This document shows, in pieces, positions 26,791 to 35,688 of a DNA stretch of 64,000 nt; position 1 is the stretch's first letter, and every line of letters starts with the position of its first letter. The stretch spans positions 680,001-744,000 of the forward strand of contig NZ_CP120679.1 of assembly GCF_029537375.1 (NCBI RefSeq). The letters run 5' to 3'. The notes beneath the pieces were generated by a model. It worked only from the letters and a program-made list of their open reading frames with translations. It made no database searches and was not told the DNA's origin. This stretch comes from Bacillus sp. HSf4. Its GTDB lineage: Bacteria; Bacillota; Bacilli; Bacillales; Bacillaceae. A program made the position numbers and the translations under genes.

Positions 26791-27237
26791 ATGACATGGG
26801 TTTTTGTGATGCTTCTTGTTTTCATCAGCCTGTTCAAAATATTAGTGACATGCCTTCCGACTGGTGTCGTCGAATGGATGACAAGCAAATTTCAAGTGCA
26901 TTCCAAACTGGATGCCGCCGGTTGCGCCGTCACGATTGGCGGGAGGCGCTTGAAGGGGCAGGATCACAAGCAATTTATCAAAGATTTTAATCAAGCTATA
27001 TTTATGGAGCGCTACTATATTTATCCGGGAGACGAGCATTTATATCTGAACCCAAAGAACGGCGGGAGTCCATTTGTCATCGATGCGAAAAAGGGCAAAC
27101 ACGATGTCCGGCTGTTTGTGTACAGATATGATGATCACATCGATGTCGTCAAACAATCCAAGAAAAAAACGGCCGCGTACCGTCTCCGCTCGGAAAGCCT
27201 CCAAAACTGTACGTTAGAAACGGCCGAATTGGTTTAA
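26791..27237 (+). CDS. YfmQ-like membrane-anchored protein
   Basis: 148-aa protein with an N-terminal membrane helix (residues 2-22) ending in CLPTGVVEWM, then a soluble domain with repeated short strands (YYIYPGDEHLYLNP, VRLFVYRYDDHIDVVKQ). It looks like the uncharacterised Bacillus YfmQ family; I am moderately sure of that. It lies 13 bases before an acetyltransferase gene, probably one transcript. Function unknown. Confidence 0.7.
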   Translation: MTWVFVMLLVFISLFKILVTCLPTGVVEWMTSKFQVHSKLDAAGCAVTIGGRRLKGQDHKQFIKDFNQAIFMERYYIYPGDEHLYLNPKNGGSPFVIDAKKGKHDVRLFVYRYDDHIDVVKQSKKKTAAYRLRSESLQNCTLETAELV

Positions 27238-27250
27238 AGGAGAAAAGAGA

Positions 27251-27709
27251 ATGGAAGCATCAATCCATAACTTAAAAGATGAGCGACCGCAATGCCTTGA
27301 TGAAATTGTCGAATTGTGGAGTCAAAATGCTTTGGAGACCGCGGCTTGCGAATTGGCTGAACAAGAAAAAAAGGAGGTCCGAAAGCAGCTGGAGCAATAT
27401 GTTCAAACTGCTTTCGGAGCGGTTTTGACAGTGAAAGATGAAAACAGCCAGACGATTGGATACGGCCTGGCATCGATCAAGCAGGATTTAGTCAGTCACA
27501 TGCTGTATGGTCAAATCGATGAAATCTATATTGCGCCTCCGTATCGCCGCCTTAAAATCGGAAAACGTTTAGCCGGACATCTGATCAACTGGCTGAATGG
27601 ACAAGGTGTTTCTTACGTCAACGTCTATGTTGATCCAGACAATAAAACAGCCCTGCGTTTTTGGGAAGGCATCGGGCTGAGCAGGGAATTTTATATACTG
27701 ACAAATTAG
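27251..27709 (+). CDS. GNAT family N-acetyltransferase
   Basis: 152-aa GNAT protein. The acetyl-CoA-binding segment is DEIYIAPPYRRLKIGKRLAGHL near residues 88-109, with FWEGIGL at the C-terminus. The substrate is unknown. AAAGGAG precedes the ATG. The transcript ends at a strong hairpin shared with the convergent yedK-type gene. Confidence 0.8.
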   Translation: MEASIHNLKDERPQCLDEIVELWSQNALETAACELAEQEKKEVRKQLEQYVQTAFGAVLTVKDENSQTIGYGLASIKQDLVSHMLYGQIDEIYIAPPYRRLKIGKRLAGHLINWLNGQGVSYVNVYVDPDNKTALRFWEGIGLSREFYILTN

Positions 27710-27714
27710 CATTG

Positions 27715-27746
27715 ATCTCCCCTTTCATTGTGAAGGGGATTTTTTG
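27715..27746 (+). terminator. Bidirectional terminator
   Basis: TCCCCTTTCA (27718-27727) pairs with TGAAGGGGA (27731-27739), followed by a T tract. The minus-strand gene ends inside it. Confidence 0.85.
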
Positions 27747-28408
27747 ATTAACTCAGGAAAATTATTCTTCGGTGAATTGACAAGAGACTGCACTTCATAA
27801 GCCTCCATTTCATCTGACGGATAGGGCTTTAATAGGCTTTCCAAATACCGGATGTCTTGATTGGCGGGGCGCAGCCATTCTTGTTCATCACCAGGCTTGA
27901 GGATGACAGGCATCCGGTCATGGATATCCTTCATTAAATCGTTTGGTTTTGTCGTAATAATCGTGCAAGTGTAGACGGGCTTGCCGTCGGCGGGCTGCCA
28001 TTTCTCCCATAGTCCGGCAAACGAAAACAAGCCGTCTGACTTGAGCTTGATTCTCATCGGTTTTTTTGTCTTAGCGTCAACACGCTTCCATTCGTAAAAG
28101 CCGTCGGCCGGAATGATGCATCTTTTGCTGACAAGGGGCTTTCTAAAGCTTGGCTTCTCAGACAAGGTCTCAGCGCGGGCATTGATCATCTTGTAGCCGA
28201 TTTTCTCATCCTTTGACCATGGAGGAATGAACCCCCACTGAAGCCGGCCTAAACGGTTATGTGCACCGTCATTTATACAAGCGAGGATTTTCTGGGAAGG
28301 CGCGATGTTATAGCTGGGGATATAGTCTTCTGCGGATGTCATTTGCTTGATGGCAAAGCGAGCGATGATATTGTCAAACTCGGAAAACAGTGTGAATCTC
28401 CCGCACAT
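27725..28408 (-). CDS. Abasic-site DNA-protein crosslink protein, YedK/HMCES family
   Basis: 227-aa SRAP-domain protein. Catalytic Cys2 follows the initiator Met (MCGRFTLF) and forms a thiazolidine link to abasic sites in single-stranded DNA. The other conserved residues are visible: N in INARAET, E in PADGFYEW and H in IHDRMPVIL. It protects stalled forks. B. subtilis has close relatives YoaM and YoqW of the same size. No LexA box is evident in the short divergent region upstream. Confidence 0.9.
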   Translation of the reverse strand: MCGRFTLFSEFDNIIARFAIKQMTSAEDYIPSYNIAPSQKILACINDGAHNRLGRLQWGFIPPWSKDEKIGYKMINARAETLSEKPSFRKPLVSKRCIIPADGFYEWKRVDAKTKKPMRIKLKSDGLFSFAGLWEKWQPADGKPVYTCTIITTKPNDLMKDIHDRMPVILKPGDEQEWLRPANQDIRYLESLLKPYPSDEMEAYEVQSLVNSPKNNFPELIKKSPSQ

Positions 28409-28512
28409 ATGAAATCACCCTTTTTTGTTTATTCTATCATTTTCTACCTGAAAAAATCATTTTGCCGCGATCTAAAAAATATGATATCTTGCGGACTGGA
28501 AAGGGGGAGCAT

Positions 28513-28671
28513 ATGATGAAGAAGACTTTGCTGATGCTTTTGGGAGCTATCGTCTTGACCTTTTTTACATTTAATCTGCCGATTGCTTCGATATTAAATA
28601 GCGGTCTGTTTGAGGTGCTTACGTTTTGGCTGTTTGTGATTTTTTTATTTTCTTTTGAACGGAAATGGTGA
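28513..28671 (+). CDS. Small two-helix membrane protein
   Basis: 52-aa hydrophobic protein starting MMKKTLLM, with helices at about residues 5-24 and 29-48 and a basic end (ERKW). AAAGGGGGA precedes the ATG by 5 bases. The frame is open upstream to 28462, but that part has no site. It is divergent from the yedK-type gene. No known family. Confidence 0.55.
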   Translation: MMKKTLLMLLGAIVLTFFTFNLPIASILNSGLFEVLTFWLFVIFLFSFERKW

Positions 28672-28708
28672 AATTTTTGGGGCGGGTGAAAGGCGTGCGC
28701 TTCCATGA

Positions 28709-28734
28709 AGAGGGTGGCTTGAGAGCCACCCTTT
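28709..28734. terminator. Hairpin between small membrane gene and lipoprotein gene
   Basis: AGGGTGGCT (28711-28719) pairs with AGCCACCCT (28724-28732) around TGAG. The T tract is weak on both sides; it probably ends both convergent transcripts. Confidence 0.65.
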
Positions 28735-28750
28735 GGCGCTTATATGCGGT

Positions 28751-29413
28751 TTAAAAGTCGACTTTTTCTGTAATCCCGTCATGATATTTTGTTGGAACCT
28801 CGTCATCGTATACATCTTTTAGTTTAATGTTGATATATTTTAATTCGTCGGCATCCGTCTTAAAGTAAGGGACAACTATGTAACCTTCTTTTTCTACTTT
28901 TCCGTAAAAAGATCCGACTCTCGTTTTTGCCGGGGTAAGCACCATGTCCTCACTAGAGACATCGATTTGTTGTTTTGTACTGGTTGTAATGACATCAATT
29001 CCGTTAAACATGATATTTTTATCCGATGTATTTTCGATGCTGTATGAAACTTGAATAGTTAAATATTTATCGGCTTCAATGCCCTTTTGTTCCAACAATT
29101 TTTTTCCTTTCTCTTGAAGGTTGGATCTTTCAAGTACCTTGACATCGTCAATTTTCATTTTGATTGGATCTAAATCAAAGGTTTTGTCCAGTTTTGCGAT
29201 CTTTTTTAACGTAACTTTGGTTCCGTCGTCTTCATTTCTCCACTGGCCTACTTTTTCCAAAGGACCGTCAGTTTTCAATGAATCCTCACTGCTTTTTGTT
29301 TTGGCCTCGCTTTTTTCTGATTCGTTTTTGGACGATGCTTCATTGTTGCTGCAGGCTGTCAGAAGCATGAAGACTGTCAGCAATGCGGTAAAAAATGTAA
29401 AACATTTCTTCAT
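28751..29413 (-). CDS. Lipoprotein of unknown function
   Basis: 220-aa precursor with a lipobox LTAC (Cys21), a K/E/S-rich linker to about residue 45, and an immunoglobulin-like beta domain (LTIQVSYSIENTSDKNI, VGSFYGK, GYIVVPY). This resembles the DUF4352/DUF5068 group of Bacillus exported lipoproteins. It is anchored on the outer face of the membrane. A 21-base palindrome lies 38 bases before the start and may control it. Confidence 0.75.
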   Translation of the reverse strand: MKKCFTFFTALLTVFMLLTACSNNEASSKNESEKSEAKTKSSEDSLKTDGPLEKVGQWRNEDDGTKVTLKKIAKLDKTFDLDPIKMKIDDVKVLERSNLQEKGKKLLEQKGIEADKYLTIQVSYSIENTSDKNIMFNGIDVITTSTKQQIDVSSEDMVLTPAKTRVGSFYGKVEKEGYIVVPYFKTDADELKYINIKLKDVYDDEVPTKYHDGITEKVDF

Positions 29414-29450
29414 GTTATAAACCCCTTCATCAAATTTTATTTATATGCAA

Positions 29451-29471
29451 TTAGATGGTTTAACCATCTAA
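29451..29471. promoter_or_regulatory. Perfect palindrome upstream of the lipoprotein gene
   Basis: TTAGATGGTT (29451-29460), one central T, then AACCATCTAA (29462-29471). It lies in the promoter region of the minus-strand gene and looks like a dimeric regulator site. I do not recognise the regulator. Confidence 0.6.
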
Positions 29472-29759
29472 GAGGATAAAATTTTGTGATATTATTCCAA
29501 TGTAAATTTTACATAACTTATATATCGGCACTGTTTGCCTGATGTTAATATAGTTCTTCGAGAAAGTATCAAAATTTCTACAATGACCATTTCTTATGCT
29601 CCGCTCTACCTAGTTCACCACTTTTTTGTCAGTCATAACCTTTAAGGTTCGGGGTATCTTTGTCATCAATTCTTCTAATCTAACAAGCTTTAGGCTGTCC
29701 AACATGAATCCTTTATGCTAAAGTTAGAGGGAAATATATCCTAAAGGTGCAGTGAACGT
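29472..29759. other. Gap between lipoprotein gene and YcxB-like gene
   Basis: A+T-rich, no gene seen on either strand. It carries the promoter of the lipoprotein gene at its left end and that of the YcxB-like gene at its right end, with no confident boxes. Confidence 0.4.
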
Positions 29760-30299
29760 ATGATCCAGCATAGTGTCTTTCTTGAGGGAAAACTTACATT
29801 TCAAGATATGAGATTGTTCTTTTTCTATGGGCTAAGAAAATCCGTCATTTTTTATTTTATTTTTATTTTTCTGGTGTCTGTCTTCGTGTTTTCAGTTGAG
29901 GGGCTGCCGATAACTGTTTATTATAGTGAAACACTCGAATTGCTCTTCAACGGCATTCTCATGACAGTCATTTCGTTGATTTTGACATTGCTTTTCATTG
30001 GTGTTTATTATATTCGGCTGACTGCTGGATATCGAAAAAATGAACGGATAAAACAAAAAAGAAACTATACCATCAATCCACAGGGAATTCAGATTCAATC
30101 TAAAAATACTTATATGTTGTTTGAATGGCATGAAGTGACGGCAGTAGCAGAATATAAACGCCTATTCTACATAAAAACCTCCAGCGGCCAGTTGATCTTG
30201 ATACCGAAACGCTTTTTCGCATTTGATCAAGAGCTTCATTCATTCAGACAGCTTGTGACTGAATATGGACGTCCTGAAAAAGTAAAGTGGCAATCGTAA
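29760..30299 (+). CDS. YcxB-like membrane protein
   Basis: 179-aa protein with two membrane helices (residues 28-46 and 62-84) and a cytosolic C-terminal PH-like domain with the pattern YTINPQGIQIQS, FEWHEVTAVAEYKRLFYIKTSSGQLILIPKR, as in the YcxB family. Function unknown. It is monocistronic, with a terminator overlapping its stop codon. Confidence 0.75.
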   Translation: MIQHSVFLEGKLTFQDMRLFFFYGLRKSVIFYFIFIFLVSVFVFSVEGLPITVYYSETLELLFNGILMTVISLILTLLFIGVYYIRLTAGYRKNERIKQKRNYTINPQGIQIQSKNTYMLFEWHEVTAVAEYKRLFYIKTSSGQLILIPKRFFAFDQELHSFRQLVTEYGRPEKVKWQS

Positions 30300-30325
30300 A
30301 AAGAGGGGTCTCCCCCTCTTTTTTA
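30299..30325 (+). terminator. Terminator of the YcxB-like gene
   Basis: AAAAGAGGGG (30299-30308) pairs with CCCCTCTTTT (30313-30322) and continues with T residues. Confidence 0.88.
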
Positions 30326-30420
30326 TGGATCGCATCGTTTCAGCCTGCAAATGTTTTGCTTCTTCAACAATGTCCCGCAATATGTTCTTCCTCTACAATT
30401 GATGACCCAGATTCGTCTCG

Positions 30421-30576
30421 TTAATGGAAGCTGTGCCAAACCACTGTGTAAGACCTTGTAATTTCAGACACATCATAATCGGAATAAAAGGATACGGTGT
30501 CCACATCTGTTCGAACTTCTTTGATTTTGTCAGCCTTACATACGTAAAAATCTGATTTGCAATCCCTGTAGCTCAT
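30421..30576 (-). pseudogene. Possible remnant of an unidentified gene
   Basis: A 51-codon minus-strand frame starting MSYRDCKSD and ending VVWHSFH has protein-like composition. It has no ribosome site, and the open frame continues upstream into the tetR promoter. It may be the tail of a lost gene; I do not recognise it. Confidence 0.25.
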
Positions 30577-30655
30577 GAAGATTGGCCCTGATGGCCAAAT
30601 TAACCCTTGAATTGATTTCGGGGTTTTTTTGGGCTTTTCCCGCAAAGAACTTATA

Positions 30656-30704
30656 TTGACTGATTGGTCAGCAAGCGTTAAAATCTTTACTAACCGATTG
30701 GTCA
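30656..30704 (+). promoter_or_regulatory. yvkB promoter with two TetR-type operators
   Basis: -35 TTGACT (30656-30661) and -10 TAAAAT (30679-30684) are 17 bases apart. Two similar 14-mers, TGACTGATTGGTCA (30657-30670) and TAACCGATTGGTCA (30691-30704), overlap the -35 and the transcript start. The first is a TGAC-N6-GTCA inverted repeat typical of QacR/Bm3R1-like repressors, suggesting autorepression. Confidence 0.75.
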
Positions 30705-30727
30705 ATAAATGAAAAGGGATGATTTCT

Positions 30728-31342
30728 GTGCCTTTGCAGCTATATGAAAAAGAACAAATTCTGAATGCCTGTCTTGGGGTTTTTGCCCGCCATGGATATT
30801 CGAAGACGTCGACAGGGATGCTGGCTGAAGCAGCCGGCATTTCAAAAGCGCTCATTTTCCATCATTTTCAAAGCAAGAAGAATGTGTATCTTTCTGTTTT
30901 GGATGACTGTATTGAAAAATTGAAGGCCCACCTTGCATTGGATGACCTGCTCCAATACACGGATTTTTTTGCGGCAAAAGAAAAGATCAGCTTGGCAAAG
31001 CTTGCATTTTTTCAAAAATATCCTGATGTTTACAAGGTGACAATGGACGCTTTCTATGATCCGCCTTCTGAGCTGAAGGATGAAATTGCAGAAAAATACG
31101 GAGAGCAGTTTGCGGTCAGAAATCATATATTAAAACAGCTATTTGCCCAAGTTCCTTTAAAGGAAGGAGTCGATCGCGACGAGGCTTTTGAATTGGTTAT
31201 GGTGATGATGAAGCATTTTGAGGAAAAGTTTTTAGCTGAAGTTCCGCCTCAGCGTGATTTTGATCCGGATTATAACAGACGCCTCCTTGAAAAAAGAAGC
31301 CGCTTTTTGAATATGATTCGTTTTGGCATTGAGAAGAAATGA
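30728..31342 (+). CDS. yvkB: TetR family regulator (YvkB-like)
   Basis: 204-aa regulator with an N-terminal helix-turn-helix (ACLGVFARHGYSKTSTGMLA, then ISKALIFHHFQSKKNVYL) and a variable ligand domain. The GTG at 30728 lies 9 bases after AAAAGGG; the ATG at 30719 abuts that site. It is followed 15 bases later by the rifampin phosphotransferase gene, the same pair as yvkB-yvkC in B. subtilis. It probably controls both through the two operators upstream. Confidence 0.82.
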   Translation: MPLQLYEKEQILNACLGVFARHGYSKTSTGMLAEAAGISKALIFHHFQSKKNVYLSVLDDCIEKLKAHLALDDLLQYTDFFAAKEKISLAKLAFFQKYPDVYKVTMDAFYDPPSELKDEIAEKYGEQFAVRNHILKQLFAQVPLKEGVDRDEAFELVMVMMKHFEEKFLAEVPPQRDFDPDYNRRLLEKRSRFLNMIRFGIEKK

Positions 31343-31357
31343 AGGGAAGGGTGCCTT

Positions 31358-33982
31358 GTGCGGGAATATGTGCTGGGTTTTGATATGATCGAGCAAACGG
31401 ATTTGCCGCTCGTCGGTGGCAAGGGACTGAATCTTGCTGAATTGTCAAAGATTGAAGGCGTAAAAGTACCGCCTGGATTTTGCGTTGCCACGCCGGCATT
31501 TCAAAACATGGTTGACGGCAATCGAAGAGTCGGGGAGTTGCTTGATGAGCTTTCGGCATTAAAGATGACAGACAGGGAGCAGATCAGCCAAATCAGCCGC
31601 GAGATTCGCAGTGAAATTGAACACGCGGTGATGGCTGAAGATCTCGAAGCAGAAACGCTTCGCTTTCTCATCAAGCTTGGCGAACATAAGGCTTATGCGG
31701 TTCGTTCAAGTGCAACGGCTGAAGATCTGCCGAACGCTTCATTCGCGGGACAGCAGGATACTTACTTGAACATCATCGGAAAACAAGCGATCTTGCAGCA
31801 TATCAAAAAATGCTGGGCATCGTTGTTTACTGAGCGCGCCGTCATCTACAGGATGCAAAACGGTTTTGACCACCGCAGTGTTCAATTGGCCGTCTTGGTT
31901 CAGCAAATGGTGATTCCCGAGGCTTCGGGAATCATGTTTACGGCTGATCCCGTCACATCCAACAGAAAAGTATTGTCCATTGATGCAAGCTTTGGATTGG
32001 GTGAGGCGCTCGTCTCCGGATTGGTCTCAGCCGACAATTACAAGGTGTGTGAAGGGGAAATCGCCGAAAAGACGATTTCTGTGAAAAAACACGCGATTTA
32101 TTCATTGGAAAATGGAGGTACAGAAGAACGCAAGATTGAAATTGAACGGCAGAAACGTCAAACGCTGACGGACGAACAAATTTTGCAGCTCGAAACATGG
32201 GGACGGAAGATTGAGGCGCATTTTGGGACGCCTCAAGATATTGAATGGTGCCTGACTGAAGGCGAATTTTTCTTTGTGCAGAGCAGGCCTGTGACGACAT
32301 TATTTCCTCTTCCGAAACAAAGCGATGACAAGCTGCGCGTCTATATGTCTGTCGGGCACCAGCAAATGATGACAGAGACGATCAACCCGCTCGGGATATC
32401 GTTCTTCGGGTTGATCTCGGATTCTGAGCTGATTCTCGCCGGAGGCAGACTTTTTATTGATTTATCACATGATCTGGCATCTTCCATTGGACGGAAAATG
32501 GTCCTTGGGACAATGGGCAAAAATGATCCGATGATGTACAGCGCGATTTCTAACTTTTTGAAAAGAAAAGAGGTCGTCAAAAGACTCCCGAAAGGAAAAC
32601 GGATGTTTACATTAGGCTCTGAAGGGCTGTCATGGGCTCTTCCGGCAAAAACGCTGAAAATATACCGGAGAAATGACATCGACATCGTCAAACAGCTGAT
32701 GTCCAGAGCCGAGGCGTCTATAAAAGAAGCTGAACAGCGGCTGCAAAAGGTCTCCGGTGAAGCGTTGTTTGAAGCGATTGCAGAAGATCAAAAAGCGCTG
32801 AAAAAGGTTCTGTATGACACGCAGAGCATGGCCGTCATCATGGTTGGTTTATACGCCTCGTACTGGCTTAACAGCAAAATGAAAAAATGGCTGGGGGAAA
32901 AGGGTGCGGCCGATATTCTTTCCCAGTCGGTATTGAACAATGTCACCTCTGAAATGGGCTTGGCCCTTTTGGATGTAGCAGATGCTGCCAGAGGATACCC
33001 CGAGGTTCAGAAGTATTTAGCGCATGCCAATGATGAAACCTTTTTCGAAGAGCTCAAACAGCTTGAAGGCGGCCCCGCCTTTATCAGCGCATTGCGCGAA
33101 TTCCTTGAGAAGTACGGCATGCGCTGTACGGGCGAGATCGACATCACCAAGACGCGCTGGAGTGAACGGCCTTCGATTCTTGCTCCGATCATTTTGGGCA
33201 ACATCAAGAATTTTGCGCCTGGTGCGCGAATGTCCAAATTTGAACAGGGGCGATTGGAAGCGGAGCAAAAGGAGAGGGATCTATTAAGCCGTCTGCAAAC
33301 ATTAAAAGGAGGCAGAAAAAAGGCGAAAAAAACGAAGAAAATGATCAGTGTGCTGCGGAATTTTATCGGCTACCGGGAATATCCAAAGTATGCTCTCATC
33401 AAACGCTATTTTATTTATAAGAAAGCGCTGATGAAAGAAGCCGCCATTTTGCAGAAAAAGAAGCTTATCCAAGCGAAGGAGGATATTTATTATCTGTCCT
33501 TTGAAGAATTGAGAGAGGCCGTTCACACCAATCGTCTCGATGTAAAGACGATCAAAGAAAGAAAAGCAGAATATCAACATTATGAAAAATTGACGCCTCC
33601 GCGAATGATGACATCAGAAGGTGAGGTCATCACCGGAGAAGCCCTGGGAGAGAACCTTCCGGCAGGAGCGTTGGCAGGTGTCCCAGTATCATCAGGAGTC
33701 ATCGAAGGAAGAGCAAGGGTGATTCTGAAATTGGAGGAAGCCGATATCGAAGAGGGGGATATTCTTGTCACGCCTTTCACAGATCCGAGCTGGACACCGC
33801 TGTTTGTCTCGATCAAAGGATTGGTGACTGAAGTGGGCGGCCTCATGACGCACGGCGCCGTCATTGCGCGGGAATACGGGCTTCCGGCTGTTGTCGGCGT
33901 TGACAATGCAACAAAGATCATCAAGGATGGACAAAAGATCAGGCTCAACGGATCGGAGGGCTATATCGAAATAGTGGAATAG
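31358..33982 (+). CDS. rph: Rifampin phosphotransferase, PEP-synthase-like
   Basis: 874-aa dikinase-type enzyme. It has an N-terminal ATP-grasp half (GGKGLNLAELSK near the start, VRSSATAEDLPNASFAGQQDT, MFTADPVTS), a central rifampin-binding helical domain of about 400 residues, and a C-terminal swivelling His domain with catalytic His832 in GGLMTHGAVIAREYG. The family transfers the beta-phosphate of ATP to rifampin and inactivates it. True PEP synthases lack this domain order. Translation starts at GTG 31358. It is linked to yvkB. Native substrate beyond rifamycins is unknown. Confidence 0.88.
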   Translation: MREYVLGFDMIEQTDLPLVGGKGLNLAELSKIEGVKVPPGFCVATPAFQNMVDGNRRVGELLDELSALKMTDREQISQISREIRSEIEHAVMAEDLEAETLRFLIKLGEHKAYAVRSSATAEDLPNASFAGQQDTYLNIIGKQAILQHIKKCWASLFTERAVIYRMQNGFDHRSVQLAVLVQQMVIPEASGIMFTADPVTSNRKVLSIDASFGLGEALVSGLVSADNYKVCEGEIAEKTISVKKHAIYSLENGGTEERKIEIERQKRQTLTDEQILQLETWGRKIEAHFGTPQDIEWCLTEGEFFFVQSRPVTTLFPLPKQSDDKLRVYMSVGHQQMMTETINPLGISFFGLISDSELILAGGRLFIDLSHDLASSIGRKMVLGTMGKNDPMMYSAISNFLKRKEVVKRLPKGKRMFTLGSEGLSWALPAKTLKIYRRNDIDIVKQLMSRAEASIKEAEQRLQKVSGEALFEAIAEDQKALKKVLYDTQSMAVIMVGLYASYWLNSKMKKWLGEKGAADILSQSVLNNVTSEMGLALLDVADAARGYPEVQKYLAHANDETFFEELKQLEGGPAFISALREFLEKYGMRCTGEIDITKTRWSERPSILAPIILGNIKNFAPGARMSKFEQGRLEAEQKERDLLSRLQTLKGGRKKAKKTKKMISVLRNFIGYREYPKYALIKRYFIYKKALMKEAAILQKKKLIQAKEDIYYLSFEELREAVHTNRLDVKTIKERKAEYQHYEKLTPPRMMTSEGEVITGEALGENLPAGALAGVPVSSGVIEGRARVILKLEEADIEEGDILVTPFTDPSWTPLFVSIKGLVTEVGGLMTHGAVIAREYGLPAVVGVDNATKIIKDGQKIRLNGSEGYIEIVE

Positions 33983-34014
33983 AGAAAGCGCAGCTTGGAT
34001 GCTGCGCTTTAATG
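33983..34014. terminator. Terminator behind rph
   Basis: AAAGCGCAGC (33985-33994) pairs with GCTGCGCTTT (34001-34010). The convergent gene ends within it. Confidence 0.82.
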
Positions 34015-34293
34015 TTTATAAAGGTCGGCCGACGACATCCATTTCATCAAGTGCTGGTAAGGATAATAGGTCGTGCCATTTAATTCAATTTTAGGGATGT
34101 CAGGATATTTGCGCAGCATTTCTTTCGTTTCTTCTTTGCTTAAGCCTAAATAATACTGTAGGTCTCTTTCTTTGATTAAATGTGGATAGCCTGAATCATT
34201 CCCTTTTGGGTTTTTGAAATTTTTCAACCCGTCACCGATGAAATAGCCTAGAGCCGCTAAACCAAGCGCAAGCCAAAAAAAGTCTATCTCCAT
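34009..34293 (-). CDS. Membrane-anchored helix-turn-helix-like protein
   Basis: 94-aa protein with an N-terminal membrane helix (DFFWLALGLAALGYFIGDG) and a C-terminal domain (LQYYLGLSKEETKEMLRKYPDIPKIELNGTTYYPYQHLMKW) that resembles a MerR/excisionase-type winged helix. Function unknown. I start at ATG 34293, 9 bases after AAAAGG; earlier in-frame starts at 34302 and 34311 sit on or before that site. Confidence 0.6.
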   Translation of the reverse strand: MEIDFFWLALGLAALGYFIGDGLKNFKNPKGNDSGYPHLIKERDLQYYLGLSKEETKEMLRKYPDIPKIELNGTTYYPYQHLMKWMSSADLYKH

Positions 34294-34360
34294 GTTTCCC
34301 ATCCTTTTCACATGTGTTGCTTCAATTGTAATACGAAAGGTTTTGAAAAAGGTTTCAAGA

Positions 34361-34723
34361 TCAAAGGCTTTGTCCGTTCAGCATCTCATAAAGAACGATG
34401 GCATGGTTATGGCGTTCATCCTTTGCCCCGTAAAGCAGAATAACGGTTTCGTCCGCCGCCATTTCTTTTAATTCCTTGAGCTTGCTCTGTTTTTCAGGGT
34501 TTTGTATGATTTCGTTTTGATAGGCTTTTTTAAACGATTCAAATTTTTTCGGATCATGACCGAACCATTTTCTTAACTCAGGACTTGGGGCGATTTCTTT
34601 CATCCAGCAGTCAAGATTCGCTTTTTCTTTCGATATGCCGCGCGGCCACACCCGGTCTATTAAAATGCGGCGTCCTTCTGTTTGCTGGTTTTCCTGATAA
34701 ATGCGCTGGAGAACCATCGGCAT
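34361..34723 (-). CDS. DUF488 family protein
   Basis: 120-aa protein of the DUF488 (YeaO) family: RRILIDRVWPRGI near residue 18, APSPELRKWFGHDP, and TVILLYGAKDERHNHAIVL at the end. The family is uncharacterised; the R-P-R and H residues are conserved. The ATG at 34723 has AAGGAG at 8 bases; GTG 34732 touches the site. Confidence 0.85.
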   Translation of the reverse strand: MPMVLQRIYQENQQTEGRRILIDRVWPRGISKEKANLDCWMKEIAPSPELRKWFGHDPKKFESFKKAYQNEIIQNPEKQSKLKELKEMAADETVILLYGAKDERHNHAIVLYEMLNGQSL

Positions 34724-34771
34724 CGGGATCACTCCTTCTAACTTTTGAAAAAGACAATGCCAAAGCCCTTT

Positions 34772-35536
34772 TTATTCGATGGAATCTTTTAAAGAGCTGT
34801 ACATTTGGCTGACGCTTTCATCGATTTCATCTCTTGACATCCGCAAGGCTTTTTCCGATCTGGCATAGCCGATTTCCACCCGGCCTTCTTCCAGCCCTTT
34901 GAAAATCGCGTCGGCAAATTCATCTAAAGGAGCTCCGAAATCATGCAGTCCGACACCGCCTAAATCCGTATTGACCGCAGGAGGGGCGACCTCAATCACC
35001 TCAACGCCGGTCTCTGAGAGCTGATGTCTTATGCTCATCGTAAAGGAATGGAGAGCGGCTTTTGTCGATGAGTAGATCGGTGCGATCGCCATCGGTGTAA
35101 ATGCCAGACCTGATGTCACATTGATGATCGTTGTTTTCCCGGCTTTTTTTGCAAAGTATTGGCTAAAGAGCATGGCCAGATGGATCGGCGCCTCCATATT
35201 GACGGTGATTTCTTTATTGTAGTCAGCCCAATTGTCTATAACATCGGCTTTTAAAATGTGGTAGCGCTGCTGTATGCCCGCGTTATTCACCAGCACGTTC
35301 ACCTCAGGGTGCTGTTCTTTGATCCATTCAAATAATGCCAGTCGTTCCGTTTCAACGGTCACATCGCATACACGCGTGATCAGCTCCGGATATGTTTCCT
35401 TTGCTTCTTTAAGCTTGCTTTCCCTTCTCCCGCAGACGATAACGGTATTTCCCGCTTTTATAAAACGTTCGGCAAAAGCGAAGCCGATTCCTGATGCACC
35501 GCCTGTGATCAATACTGTGTTTCCCGACAGTTCCAT
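34772..35536 (-). CDS. Short-chain dehydrogenase/reductase
   Basis: 254-aa classical SDR with the NAD(P)-binding TGGASGIGFAFAE, the NNAG motif at about residue 89, and active-site Ser (INVTSGLAF) with Tyr-x-x-x-Lys (YSSTKAA). It resembles the DltE-like subgroup. Substrate unknown. AGAGGG precedes the ATG. It stands between DUF488 and pnbA, which is divergent. Confidence 0.85.
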   Translation of the reverse strand: MELSGNTVLITGGASGIGFAFAERFIKAGNTVIVCGRRESKLKEAKETYPELITRVCDVTVETERLALFEWIKEQHPEVNVLVNNAGIQQRYHILKADVIDNWADYNKEITVNMEAPIHLAMLFSQYFAKKAGKTTIINVTSGLAFTPMAIAPIYSSTKAALHSFTMSIRHQLSETGVEVIEVAPPAVNTDLGGVGLHDFGAPLDEFADAIFKGLEEGRVEIGYARSEKALRMSRDEIDESVSQMYSSLKDSIE

Positions 35537-35688
35537 TGGAATCCCTCTTTTCTATTAAGTTTCTAAAAAATTGGTTGGACATCTCTTCTGATTCTATAAT
35601 GACCCTTTATTTTCCAAAGTGCAAGTATTCTGATTAGACGGTATGTTCCGATTCCATTATCATTGAAAAGTGAAAGGGGTGGAATAAA

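Noticed and set aside
28409..28512. SOS (LexA) box before the YedK-type gene
   Set aside because: No CGAAC-N4-GTTCG-like sequence in the divergent region, despite the family's link to DNA damage.
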